Origin: DSWT01 sp035415725
GTDB taxonomy: Bacteria; Chloroflexota; Anaerolineae; B4-G1; SLSP01
Assembly: GCA_035415725.1 (NCBI GenBank)
Contig: DAOOGN010000018.1
Coordinates: forward strand, 1 to 48,938
Reading direction: 5' to 3'
Length of the DNA: 48,938 nucleotides
This document shows positions 40,067-48,440 of this stretch, piece by piece. Each line of letters opens with the position of its first letter. Within the stretch, counting starts at the first letter, position 1. The notes under the pieces are model-generated. The model had not been told where the DNA came from. It saw nothing but the letters and a program-made list of their open reading frames with translations, and did no database searches. The position numbers were made by a program, and so were the translations under genes.

Positions 40067-41200
40067 ATGCGTTCCCGTATTTTTGTGCTACTCGCTTTGG
40101 TAGTCTCTCTATTGGCATTGACGGCGTGCGGCGGCGGCAGTAAGACGATCAAAATTGCCGTTCTTGCGCCTTTGAGCGGGGGGGAGGTGACCTTTGGTGA
40201 ATCAACCCGCGATGGTGTGCTCCTGGCCATGGAAGAATGGAATGCCAAGGGGGGCATTGATGGCAAGCCCATCGAAGTGATCGTGGAAGACAGCCAGTGT
40301 AACGCGGAGGTCGCGGTGAGCGCTGCCAACAAGGTTATCGATCAGGATGGCGTCAAGTTCATCATCGGGGAAGTCTGCTCCAGCGCTTCTATTCCGATCT
40401 CCGAAATTGCGACGGCGAAGAGCATTTTCCAGATCAGCCCCACCTCAACGAATACTAGCGTGACGGTGGGGGAAGATGGAGCGACGAAGCCCACCGTCTT
40501 CCGTGCGTGCTTTATCGATCCCTTCCAGGGCAAGGTCGGAGCAAAGTTTGCCTTGGGGAATCTGGGCGCCAAGACCGCTGCCGTCTTCTTCGATCAGGGT
40601 AACGACTACGTCCGTGGGTTGGCCGAAGTATTCATCGCCGAATTTGAGGCCGGCGGCGGCAAAGTCCTGGTGCAGGAGACCTACACCGGCGATGACTCGG
40701 ACTTTTCCGCGATCCTGACGAAAGTGAAAGACGCGAATCCCGATGTTCTCTACCTGCCGGACTACTATTCGACGGTGAACCTGATTGCCGCCCAGGCGAA
40801 AGAAAAGGGCATCACGGCGGTCATGTTAGGCGGCGACGGTTGGGACTCCGTGGACCTGGATCGGACGGCAGTGGACGGCGGGTATTTCACCAACCACTTC
40901 TCGGCTCATGACACCCGCTCTATTGTGCAAGACTTCGTGAAGAAATACACGGATAAGTACGGCGCGGCTCCTGACGCGCTGGCGGCTCTGGCCTACGATG
41001 CGGCGAATATCCTCTTCCAGGGTATTGATACCGCCGGCAAGGCCGATCCCGTGGCCGTATCCAAGGCGTTAGAAGCGGGTACGTTTGCGGTGGTCTCCGG
41101 TGATATTTCCTATGACGCACAACACAATCCGGTGAAGGCCGCTGTAGTTCTCCAGGTGAAAGACGGTCAGGTTAACTATATTGCTACCGTCGCACCCTAG
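40067..41200 (+). CDS. Branched-chain amino-acid type substrate-binding lipoprotein
   Basis: A 377-residue LivJ/LivK-like periplasmic-binding protein. The N terminus has a lipoprotein signal with lipobox LTAC (Cys near 24), then KIAVLAPLSGGEVTFGESTRDGVLLAMEEWNAKGG, the start of the type I binding fold, and later MLGGDGWDSVDLDRTAVDGGYFTNHFSAHD. It is expected to deliver an amino acid or related ligand to the LivH/M permease. The ATG at 40067 has AAGGAGGAG upstream. A terminator hairpin separates it from livH, which would allow excess binding protein to be made. It is paralogous to the gene at 45530. Confidence 0.93.
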   Translation: MRSRIFVLLALVVSLLALTACGGGSKTIKIAVLAPLSGGEVTFGESTRDGVLLAMEEWNAKGGIDGKPIEVIVEDSQCNAEVAVSAANKVIDQDGVKFIIGEVCSSASIPISEIATAKSIFQISPTSTNTSVTVGEDGATKPTVFRACFIDPFQGKVGAKFALGNLGAKTAAVFFDQGNDYVRGLAEVFIAEFEAGGGKVLVQETYTGDDSDFSAILTKVKDANPDVLYLPDYYSTVNLIAAQAKEKGITAVMLGGDGWDSVDLDRTAVDGGYFTNHFSAHDTRSIVQDFVKKYTDKYGAAPDALAALAYDAANILFQGIDTAGKADPVAVSKALEAGTFAVVSGDISYDAQHNPVKAAVVLQVKDGQVNYIATVAP

Positions 41201-41223
41201 TACATTGTGGCAGAAATTTCACA

Positions 41224-41282
41224 CCCGTTAGCCATGCGCGGAGCGGATCGCCAGATCCGCGGTTCTTGTGTAAAGTTTAAGG
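41224..41282 (+). repeat. Dispersed repeat family D, second copy
   Basis: CCGTTAGCCATGCGCGGAGC and following bases match about 24307-24366 (CCGTTAGCCATACTCAGAGC), with the same central GATCGCCAGATCCGCGG hairpin plan. Confidence 0.7.
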
Positions 41283-41317
41283 GAAGCCGGGGCATGGGAT
41301 TGTCCCCGGCTTCTTAT
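41283..41317 (+). terminator. Intercistronic terminator before livH
   Basis: GAAGCCGGGG (41283-41292) and CCCCGGCTTC (41304-41313) form a perfect 10-bp stem followed by TTATTTT. It is 15 bases before the livH start and would reduce permease expression relative to the binding protein. Confidence 0.8.
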
Positions 41318-41331
41318 TTTGGGAGGTCACA

Positions 41332-42636
41332 ATGGCGCGGACGTTGTCAGAATTGGCTAATCATGGCCGCATGATGCAGAGGCACAACGGCAAATGGCTC
41401 AACCGCATCAGCCAGGGTTTGTTTGTCCTGCTGGGGGTGCTGGTCGTCTATGTTTTGGGGCGGGCATGTTTCGCCAACCCTAAAGTTTTCGTGGAGCAGA
41501 TCCTCAACGGTCTCCAATTAGGATTTATCTATGCCCTTATTGCCCTGGGTTATACGATGATTTATGGCATTGTGAAGCTGATCAATTTTGCCCACGGCGA
41601 TGTGTTCATGGTGGGCGCTTTCACCAGCTTTTTCACCATTTCGAACTTTCAATTACATCGCTGGCCGCTGTGGCTGTTCCCAGGTCTTGCAGAAGGTCTG
41701 TCAACCCTGATTGGCACAGTGACGGTCATCCTGGTATCGATGCTCTTCTCGGCGCTATTGGCCGTGGTGATCGAGCGTTTTGCCTACAAACCCTTGCGCA
41801 GCAGACCCCGCATTGCGGCTTTAATTACCGCGATCGGCGTTTCGTTTTTCATAGAGTATTTTGGTGCGTTGCCCTTCGTGTATACCGCCGATTACATCAC
41901 CTATCCGCGTCCCTTTGAGGTCAGTGTGTATAGCGGCGCGATGATTTCTCCCTTGTGGATCGGTGGGGCCTGGGCGTTGTTCATAGTATCTTTAATCGTC
42001 TCGGCAGGGCTGACGTGGGCGTCGCGCCGTGGCAATCTGAAAGCGCAGACCTTGAAACGGCATCCTCTGCTCCAGTTTGGCTTGCTGTTTTTCGGTTTTA
42101 TGGCGGCGGTCCTGACGCTCACGGGCATGAAGATTGAAACCGGCGGAAAAGTGTGGGACCTGTCGGTGTCCAACGTGATGCTGGTCATTATGGGCGCCTC
42201 GATTTTCTTGCAGGTGCTTTTGCAATACGTGGTGAACCATACACGGATCGGGAAAGCCATGCGCGCCGCCGCGTATGATAAGGCCGTCGCCCAGTTGATG
42301 GGCATCAATGTGGATGGCGTCATCACGACGACCTTTGCGCTGGGCGGCGGATTGGCCGGCGCGGCGGGGGTGCTCTACGCCACGGCTTTCAAGCAAGTGC
42401 ATCATTTGATGGGCATCATTCCGGGCTTGAAAGCCTTTGTGGCGGCCGTCATTGGCGGAATCGGCAGCATTCCGGGCGCGTTTGTCGGTGCCTTGATTAT
42501 GGGACAGGCCGAGGTCATGGCCGCGGGATTCATCTCGACGCCGATGCGTGACGCCGTTTCTTTCTCCCTGTTGATTGTCGTTTTGTTGGTGTGGCCGCAG
42601 GGCATTTTTGGCGAGCCGCCGGCGGAAAAGGTATAA
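41332..42636 (+). CDS. livH: Branched-chain amino-acid ABC transporter permease LivH-like
   Basis: A 434-residue permease, clearly longer than the about 300 residues usual for LivH. The family core is present: ILNGLQLGFIYALIALGYTMIYGIVKLINFAHGDVFMVGAF, IERFAYKPLRSRPRIAALITAIG and RIGKAMRAAAYDKAVAQLMGINVDGVI. Extra length comes from an N-terminal helix region (about 60 residues) and a roughly 90-residue insert with additional hydrophobic segments (WALFIVSLIVSAGLTWASRR and FGLLFFGFMAAVLTL) before the EAA-like loop. Ribosome site GGGAGG precedes the ATG at 41332. It forms the membrane channel with LivM. Confidence 0.93.
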   Translation: MARTLSELANHGRMMQRHNGKWLNRISQGLFVLLGVLVVYVLGRACFANPKVFVEQILNGLQLGFIYALIALGYTMIYGIVKLINFAHGDVFMVGAFTSFFTISNFQLHRWPLWLFPGLAEGLSTLIGTVTVILVSMLFSALLAVVIERFAYKPLRSRPRIAALITAIGVSFFIEYFGALPFVYTADYITYPRPFEVSVYSGAMISPLWIGGAWALFIVSLIVSAGLTWASRRGNLKAQTLKRHPLLQFGLLFFGFMAAVLTLTGMKIETGGKVWDLSVSNVMLVIMGASIFLQVLLQYVVNHTRIGKAMRAAAYDKAVAQLMGINVDGVITTTFALGGGLAGAAGVLYATAFKQVHHLMGIIPGLKAFVAAVIGGIGSIPGAFVGALIMGQAEVMAAGFISTPMRDAVSFSLLIVVLLVWPQGIFGEPPAEKV

Positions 42637-42648
42637 AGGGGGGCGAGT

Positions 42649-43905
42649 ATGCTTCAGCGAATGCGTAAACCGGGCGTTTATTTTATAGCCGGCGGACTGG
42701 CGATCTTTGTGGTGGTTCAGGTTCTGCTCAGTGCGGGGGTCCTGAACAACTATTGGCGGGGCATTATCTTCTGGGGCGCAGCGGTTTCGATGGTGGCCCT
42801 GGGACTCAATCTCATCTATGGGTTCAACGGGCAATTCTCATTGGGACAATACGGCTTTTACGCCATCGGCGCGTATACCTCGGCGGATATCACTTATCGT
42901 TGGGTCCACAACGACCCTTCGGGCGTCGTCGTCGTGTTGTTGGGTTCTCTCCTGGCTGTGGGACTGTATGGGCTGGTCTCGGCCTTTCTACGTCGTTTCT
43001 ATGGCGTGACGGTGATGACGCGCTTTACCTGCTATGTTTTGGCCACTGTCCTGGCTTTTTTCATTGCGGTGACCGTCTTTGTACCATGGCTGGGGCCTGT
43101 CATTGACGGGGTTCTGCGGGCGTTGCCCGAGGTTCTATCCCGGCAAATCGTCTTCTTCATCGCACTGGTGGGAGGCGCCAGTCTCGCGGGGATTACCAGT
43201 TTTTTGTTCGGGATCCCGGTGCTCGAATTAGGCTCGGATTACTTTGGGATTGCCACCCTGGGCTTTGCGATTATCGTCAAAGTGCTGCTGGATAACACCG
43301 ATACGATTTTGCCCTTCCCGGAAATGAAAGGCGCCCGTGGCATGATCGGCATTCCTCAATGGACCACCTGGCCGTGGGTCTTTGCCGCGCTGCTTTTGGT
43401 GATCCTCGTGATGCGCAACGTGCTTCATTCGAGCGTGGGACGGGCGATTGTCTCCGTGCGGGAGGACGAACGGGCCGCAAAACTGGTGGGTATCGATGTA
43501 GCGAATACAAAAGTGCTGGCCTTTGTGCTGGGAAGCATTTTTGCGGGTCTGGCGGGCGGCATTCGCGCGCACGATCAGGCGTTTTTGCACCCACAAAACT
43601 TTAACTTTATTAAATCCTTTGATCCGTTGATCATTGTAGTTTTCGGCGGGTTGAGCAGTATGACGGGCACCGTCTTCACCGGATTCTTCTGGATTTTTCT
43701 CCTCGAAGGGTTGTTGCGTCTCTTGCCCGAAGGTTTCGAGACCTGGCGCCTGGTCGTCTATCCTCTGGTCCTGCTGTTGATGATGCTATTGCGCCCGGAA
43801 GGGCTGTTCGGTCAATACGAAATCCCCTTCTTGCGCCGCACCGTGCCACCTTTGCCGCCCCAGACTGAAGAAGCCGCTGCGCCTGCCGAAGAGGTGACCG
43901 CATGA
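42649..43905 (+). CDS. livM: Branched-chain amino-acid ABC transporter permease LivM-like
   Basis: A 418-residue multi-spanning permease. Motifs include VALGLNLIYGFNGQFSLGQYGFYAIGAYTSA near residue 45, VLELGSDYFGIATLGFAIIVK and GRAIVSVREDERAAKLVGIDVANTKVLAFVLGS, the cytoplasmic coupling loop. The C-terminal tail is Pro/Glu/Ala-rich (PPLPPQTEEAAAPAEEVTA). The gene starts 12 bp after livH and overlaps livG by 4 bp (ATGA). Confidence 0.93.
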   Translation: MLQRMRKPGVYFIAGGLAIFVVVQVLLSAGVLNNYWRGIIFWGAAVSMVALGLNLIYGFNGQFSLGQYGFYAIGAYTSADITYRWVHNDPSGVVVVLLGSLLAVGLYGLVSAFLRRFYGVTVMTRFTCYVLATVLAFFIAVTVFVPWLGPVIDGVLRALPEVLSRQIVFFIALVGGASLAGITSFLFGIPVLELGSDYFGIATLGFAIIVKVLLDNTDTILPFPEMKGARGMIGIPQWTTWPWVFAALLLVILVMRNVLHSSVGRAIVSVREDERAAKLVGIDVANTKVLAFVLGSIFAGLAGGIRAHDQAFLHPQNFNFIKSFDPLIIVVFGGLSSMTGTVFTGFFWIFLLEGLLRLLPEGFETWRLVVYPLVLLLMMLLRPEGLFGQYEIPFLRRTVPPLPPQTEEAAAPAEEVTA

Positions 43906-44723
43906 TAGGGCGACCAGAAGGAATCTCACCGGAGGTAGAAGCTCGTCCCATCGTGCTGGAAATGGAGGGGGTGACACAATTTTTCGGCAACCTGCGCGCC
44001 GTGTATAACTTCGATCTTTTCCTTCGCCATGGTGAACTGGCCGGGTTGATCGGACCGAACGGCGCCGGCAAAACGACGATCTTCAACCTGATTACGGGCG
44101 TCTACCGGGCCACCCAGGGCCGCATCCACTACGTAGGGGCCGACTTGTTGGAACTACCCTCACATGAAATCATCCAGATGGGGATTGCCCGCACTTTCCA
44201 GAACATTCGTCTGTTCACCCACCTGCCAGTATTGGACAATGTGCGCATCGCTTACCATCCCCATGCCGGCTATGGACTGCTGGATTCTGTGCTCCACACG
44301 CGCCGTTTTCGTGAGAAAGAAGCCGAGATGGCGCAGCAAGCGCAGGAGTTGTTGGAAATTTTCGGCTTGGGTGACCGCCGCAATGACATCGCGGGGAGCC
44401 TTCCTTACGGACTGCAACGCCGCCTTGAAATCGCCCGTGCCCTGGCGACCAATCCCCGGCTGTTGCTCCTGGACGAACCGGCGGCCGGCATGAATCCTCA
44501 GGAGATCGACGAGTTGATGGAATTAATCCATTTCATTCGTGATCGTTTTGACCTGACCATCCTGCTGGTCGAACATCGTATGCGTCTGGTGATGAACATC
44601 TGTGAGTGGATCACGGTGATGGACTTTGGTGAGATCATTGCGCGAGGGTTGCCCGTCGAAGTGCGTAATGATCCGCATGTCATCGAGGCCTATCTGGGCC
44701 GCCAGGCAGTGGGCATCCGCTAG
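43902..44723 (+). CDS. livG: ABC transporter ATP-binding protein LivG-like
   Basis: A 273-residue ATPase. Walker A GPNGAGKTTIFNLITG, Q-loop MGIARTFQNIRLF, signature region GSLPYGLQRRLEIARAL (a divergent LSGGQ, as is usual for LivG), Walker B LLLLDEPAAGMNPQE and the switch His in LLVEHRMRLVM are all present. It drives uptake through LivH/LivM together with LivF. The N terminus has about 14 residues before the first strand. Confidence 0.94.
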   Translation: MIGRPEGISPEVEARPIVLEMEGVTQFFGNLRAVYNFDLFLRHGELAGLIGPNGAGKTTIFNLITGVYRATQGRIHYVGADLLELPSHEIIQMGIARTFQNIRLFTHLPVLDNVRIAYHPHAGYGLLDSVLHTRRFREKEAEMAQQAQELLEIFGLGDRRNDIAGSLPYGLQRRLEIARALATNPRLLLLDEPAAGMNPQEIDELMELIHFIRDRFDLTILLVEHRMRLVMNICEWITVMDFGEIIARGLPVEVRNDPHVIEAYLGRQAVGIR

Positions 44724-44732
44724 GGGGGACAG

Positions 44733-45449
44733 ATGATGGCGCTTTTAGAAGTCAACAACTTATACGTATCTTATGACGCAATTCACGCTTTGCACGGCGT
44801 GTCTTTTCACGTCGAACGCGGTGAGGTGGTGACGCTCATCGGCGCCAATGGCGCGGGCAAGTCGACCACCTTGCGTGCGCTGTCGGGATTACAGCCCGCC
44901 GATAGCGGTTCGATTCTCTACGACGGCGTGGACATCACCCATAAACCGGCCAGCGACATTGTCTCTATGGGCATCGTTCAGGTGCCGGAAGGCCGGCGCA
45001 TCTTTGCACCGCTTACCGTGCGTGAGAACCTGGAAATGGGCGCCTTTACGCGCAAGGACAAAGCCGAGATCGAGGCGAGCATGCAACACGTCTTTGAACT
45101 TTTTCCGCGTCTCAAGGAGCGTCTGGAACAAACCGGCGGGACGTTATCCGGCGGCGAGCAGCAGATGCTTGCCGTGGGGCGTGCCTTGATGGCGAAACCC
45201 AAATTGTTGTTGATGGATGAACCTTCGATGGGACTGGCGCCGATCCTGGTAGAAGAAATCTTCGACATCATCCAGGAAATCAACCGTGAAGGCGTGACCG
45301 TCCTGTTGGTGGAACAGAATGCGCACATGGCGCTCTCGATTGCCCGTCGCGGGTATGTTTTGGAGACAGGCGCTATCGAACTGGAAGGCCTGGCGCACGA
45401 ACTGGCCGAAAATCCGCGGGTGCGCGAGGCTTATCTGGGCGGAGGATAG
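44733..45449 (+). CDS. livF: ABC transporter ATP-binding protein LivF-like
   Basis: A 238-residue ATPase starting 9 bp after livG. Walker A GANGAGKSTTLRAL, Q-loop MGIVQVPEGRRIFAPLTVREN (the VPEGR form is typical of LivF), signature LSGGEQQMLAVGRAL, Walker B LLLMDEPSMGLAP and switch His region LLVEQNAHMAL (Gln-Asn-Ala-His) are visible. It pairs with LivG. Ribosome site GGGGGACAG precedes tandem ATG codons at 44733 and 44736. Confidence 0.94.
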   Translation: MMALLEVNNLYVSYDAIHALHGVSFHVERGEVVTLIGANGAGKSTTLRALSGLQPADSGSILYDGVDITHKPASDIVSMGIVQVPEGRRIFAPLTVRENLEMGAFTRKDKAEIEASMQHVFELFPRLKERLEQTGGTLSGGEQQMLAVGRALMAKPKLLLMDEPSMGLAPILVEEIFDIIQEINREGVTVLLVEQNAHMALSIARRGYVLETGAIELEGLAHELAENPRVREAYLGGG

Positions 45450-45476
45450 CGTTGTGCAAGGATAACTGGACGGGTC

Positions 45477-45508
45477 AAGCGGGAGGACACCTTCTTCCCG
45501 CTTTTCTG
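45477..45508 (+). terminator. Terminator after livF
   Basis: AAGCGGGA (45477-45484) and TCCCGCTT (45496-45503) form an 8-bp stem followed by TTCTGTT. It separates livF from the second binding-protein gene, which begins 22 bases later. Confidence 0.75.
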
Positions 45509-45529
45509 TTGACACTGTGAGGTGCTGGC

Positions 45530-46669
45530 GTGCGAATGAGGACTTGTGCTATCGTACTTGGCGTGATGTTACTGGCGTTGCCGGCTTGCCGTGCCCAGGG
45601 TGAAGATGCCGCCCTGACGGTGGCTGTCATAGCTCCCTTCAGTGGTGATTTCGAGTCGCTGGGCCGCGCCAGCCGTGCGGGCGTGGAGTTGGCGCTGGCG
45701 GAGTGGAACCAACGCGGCGGCGTCTCGGGCCAACTCGTGCAAGTAGTGTGGTTCGACGCTCAGTGCGACTATGCGACAGCGCGTGAGGTCACGCAGGAAG
45801 CCATTGATGAACAGGGGATACGTTTCATCATCGGTGAAGTATGCAGTGATGCGGCCGAAGGCGTCGCTCAAGTTGCAACCGAGTTAGAGGCTTTGCAACT
45901 CAGCCCGACCTCGGTCGATCCCGAGCTGACACTGGATTTTGAGGGGAATGTGCGTCCTTTGGTCTTTCGCGTTCCTTTTATCGATCCACTGCAAGGAACA
46001 GTGGCGGCCCAATTCGCCTTGGAGACCTTGCAGGCGGATTCGGCGGCCATTCTTTACGCCGAAAACAGCACCTATGGCCTGGCCCTCGCGGATGCTTTTG
46101 AAACGGCCTTTACCGCTGGCGGCGGTGAGATCCTCCTGCGCACCACCTACAACCAGGATGCGGAATCCTATTACGATAGGCTCCAGCCGGTGCGCGATGC
46201 CAATCCTGATCTCCTTTACATGCCGGGCTACTACAACGTGATGAACCGGCTGGTCGCGCAGGCCAGAGGCTTCGGCTTGCTGCAGCCGCTCATCGGCAGC
46301 GACGGTTGGGATGCGCCGGGTTTGGACTTGCATGTTGTGGACGGTAGCTATTTCACCACGCACTATTCGTCTCAAGACCCCCGCCCCGAAGTCGCAGCCT
46401 GGATTCAACGTTACACAGCCCATTACCTGGTGCAGCCCGATACGGTAGCCACTTTGAGCTACGACGCGCTGAACATCCTGCTGACGGCCATCCAGGAAGC
46501 CGGAACGACAACCGACCCGTATCAGGTCGCAGCGAAGATGGAAAAGCTCACCTTTGCGACGGTCGCCGGGCCGATGACCTTCGACGAATTTCACAACCCC
46601 GTCAAAGGCGTGCTGCTTATGCGCGCTTTCAACGGACAAATCGTTTACGTTGACTGCTTGACCCCGTAA
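45530..46669 (+). CDS. Second branched-chain amino-acid type substrate-binding lipoprotein
   Basis: A 379-residue paralogue of the protein at 40067. The signal sequence ends in the lipobox LPAC (Cys near 20), followed by TVAVIAPFSGDFESLGRASRAGVELALAEWNQRGG and later PLIGSDGWDAPGLDLHVVDGSYFTTHYSSQD. The matching downstream blocks (SPTS, VFRVPFIDP, YMPGYYN) show that it arose by duplication. It probably widens the ligand range of the shared permease. The start may be GTG 45530 (GAGG seven bases upstream) or ATG 45536. Confidence 0.9.
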   Translation: MRMRTCAIVLGVMLLALPACRAQGEDAALTVAVIAPFSGDFESLGRASRAGVELALAEWNQRGGVSGQLVQVVWFDAQCDYATAREVTQEAIDEQGIRFIIGEVCSDAAEGVAQVATELEALQLSPTSVDPELTLDFEGNVRPLVFRVPFIDPLQGTVAAQFALETLQADSAAILYAENSTYGLALADAFETAFTAGGGEILLRTTYNQDAESYYDRLQPVRDANPDLLYMPGYYNVMNRLVAQARGFGLLQPLIGSDGWDAPGLDLHVVDGSYFTTHYSSQDPRPEVAAWIQRYTAHYLVQPDTVATLSYDALNILLTAIQEAGTTTDPYQVAAKMEKLTFATVAGPMTFDEFHNPVKGVLLMRAFNGQIVYVDCLTP

Positions 46670-46890
46670 ACTGTACCCCCCCGGCTTCAGCGAGTTCAGT
46701 CGTGACGCCGTGGCCTGTTTTTCACCGCAGAGGTTACTGAGAACGCCGAGGAAACACAGCCAAACTCAGCGCTTGCTGTGCATGCTGCGATAAACTCTCT
46801 TCCTGTAGCGCGAACTGCGTCACTACGAATAGCTACCCGGTCTTTACCTCTTGCGACTTGCATTTACCGCCAACACGGTTATCATGCTAC

Positions 46891-46906
46891 TTGCAACTTA
46901 TTGCAA
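46891..46906. promoter_or_regulatory. Nur-box-like site upstream of the Fur-family gene
   Basis: TTGCAACTTATTGCAA (46891-46906) consists of two TTGCAA half-sites separated by 4 bp, 18 bp before the start codon. The Streptomyces nickel regulator Nur binds tTGCaa-N5-ttGCAA, a very similar pattern with one more spacer base. Autoregulation is inferred. Confidence 0.5.
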
Positions 46907-46924
46907 CTGCAAGGAAAGGCAATA

Positions 46925-47380
46925 ATGTCCTGTCAGGCATTGTTATTGCGTCGTCTTCACGAGCGTGGACTACGCCTTACGCCGCAGCGAGAACTGGTGT
47001 TGAACGTCCTGCATCAGCTCAAAGCGCCGTCCAGCGCCGAAGAAATCTACGCGCGCGTCCACGCCATCAGCGCCAGTGTGGACATCTCCACGGTCTACCG
47101 GACGTTGGAGTTGTTTCAAGAGTTTCAACTGGTAGCTGTCTTTGATCCGGGGGACGGCACGCGCCGTTATGAACACCTGGGCGTCGAAGCCCCCCATCAC
47201 CATCTCGTTTGCCGGTCGTGCGGCAAGGTGATTCCGCTGGCTTTACCAGAACTGCAAGCGCTCAATGATCAACTTGCCACAACGTTAGGATTTATCGCCG
47301 ACCCGGTGGGGCTGACGATCTCTGGCTTGTGCGCTGCGTGTTCTGCATCAAAGGTCTTATCAGCCGAGGTGCAACCCTAG
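46925..47380 (+). CDS. Fur-family metal-dependent transcriptional regulator (possibly Nur-like)
   Basis: A 151-residue Fur-family repressor. The winged-helix domain shows LRLTPQRELVLNVLHQLKAPSSAEEIYARVH and STVYRTLELFQEFQLV; the dimerisation domain has the metal motif APHHHLVCRSCGKVIPL and the C-terminal CAAC. Both CxxC pairs suggest a structural zinc. The ATG at 46925 is chosen because AAGGAAAGG lies eight bases upstream and the longer frame adds 49 unrelated residues. Palindromes like the Nur box flank the gene on both sides, and the next gene is a nickel/cobalt transporter, which points to nickel rather than iron or zinc. Confidence 0.9.
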   Translation: MSCQALLLRRLHERGLRLTPQRELVLNVLHQLKAPSSAEEIYARVHAISASVDISTVYRTLELFQEFQLVAVFDPGDGTRRYEHLGVEAPHHHLVCRSCGKVIPLALPELQALNDQLATTLGFIADPVGLTISGLCAACSASKVLSAEVQP

Positions 47381-47387
47381 GTTGCAC
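47369..47387. promoter_or_regulatory. Perfect Nur-box-like palindrome before the CbiM gene
   Basis: GTGCAAC-CCTAG-GTTGCAC is a perfect 7-bp inverted repeat with a 5-bp spacer. It overlaps the stop codon of the Fur-family gene and lies about 95 bp before the CbiM start, in its presumed promoter. Confidence 0.6.
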
Positions 47388-47480
47388 GTGGATTCAGCAG
47401 GTTATATCCGCAATAACCGAACCAAAAATCTGCTGACGAAAAATTCGTATGCGGTTAGCATACAACTTATGGAGGTTTAC

Positions 47481-48440
47481 ATGTTTTTTTCGCCGGTGCC
47501 TATGCACATTCCTGATGGTTTTCTTTCGGTGATGATGGCACTCGTCTTGTGGGTGATTGCCATAGCTGTCGTTGGGTATGCCCTCAAGCGCGTCAATGCG
47601 GACATCGGCGAGCGCCAGGTACCTTTGATGGGCGTGCTCGCGGCCTGCATCTTCGCCGGACAGATGCTCAACTTCGCGGTGACGGGCGGCACGTCCGGCC
47701 ACTTGATGGGCGCGGCCCTGGCCACAATCCTGCTCGGACCGTGGGCGGCGATCCTGGTGATAGCGTGCGTTGTGGGCGTACAGGCACTCATCTTCCAGGA
47801 TGGCGGTTTGCTGGCTCTGGGCGCGAACATCGTCAACATGGGCATCATCGGTGTGACGGTGGCCTACTTTGCGCAGCGCACGCTGCACAAACTCCTGGGG
47901 AAGAGAACGGGCGGCCTCTTCGTCGGCGGCTTTGTCTCCGGGTGGCTCTCGCTGGTCATAGCGGCACTGGCCTGCGCGTTGGAACTGGCGCTGTCCGGTG
48001 TGTCTCCGGCCAACATTGCGGTTCCGGCGATGGCGGGGATTCACGCTTTGATCGGTGTCGGCGAAGGGTTGATCACGGCGGGCGCGCTGGTCTTCCTCAA
48101 AGCGACGCGGCGCGATCTGCTGGAAGCGGAACGGGCGCCGTTCACGGGGGGCAAAACCGTGTGGATGGGTGGGTTGGTCATCGCGGTAGTCCTGGCGATT
48201 CTCTCGCCATGGGCGTCGGCGCACCCTGACGGGTTGGAGTGGGTCGCTGAACAGCGCGGCTTCCTCACGTTGGCGCGCGAACCGCTCTACGCGATCATCC
48301 CGGATTATGTGCTGCCGGGTGTCTCGAATGAGGCACTGGCGACGATCTTGGCCGGCGTCATCGGCGCACTGATCGTTTTCGGCGCGGCGGTTGGCGTGGC
48401 GTACCTGCGTCACAACCGCGCACAGCGCAGCGATGCTTGA
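47481..48440 (+). CDS. CbiM-PDGLE fusion, nickel/cobalt ECF transporter substrate-specific subunit
   Basis: A 319-residue membrane protein. MHIPDGFLSVMMALVLW is the CbiM/NikM N-terminal signature, in which Met1 and His2 of the mature protein bind the metal; it is followed by GGTSGHLMGAALATILLGPWAAILV and QDGGLLALGANIVNMGIIGV. After six or so membrane segments, a PDGLE domain (SAHPDGLEWVAEQRGF) and a final helix take the part of CbiN/NikN. The ribosome site GGAGG fits the ATG at 47481, which puts seven residues (MFFSPVP) before MHIPDG; the ATG at 47502 would give the standard N terminus but has no ribosome site. The energising CbiQ/CbiO genes are not in the window. Confidence 0.9.
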   Translation: MFFSPVPMHIPDGFLSVMMALVLWVIAIAVVGYALKRVNADIGERQVPLMGVLAACIFAGQMLNFAVTGGTSGHLMGAALATILLGPWAAILVIACVVGVQALIFQDGGLLALGANIVNMGIIGVTVAYFAQRTLHKLLGKRTGGLFVGGFVSGWLSLVIAALACALELALSGVSPANIAVPAMAGIHALIGVGEGLITAGALVFLKATRRDLLEAERAPFTGGKTVWMGGLVIAVVLAILSPWASAHPDGLEWVAEQRGFLTLAREPLYAIIPDYVLPGVSNEALATILAGVIGALIVFGAAVGVAYLRHNRAQRSDA

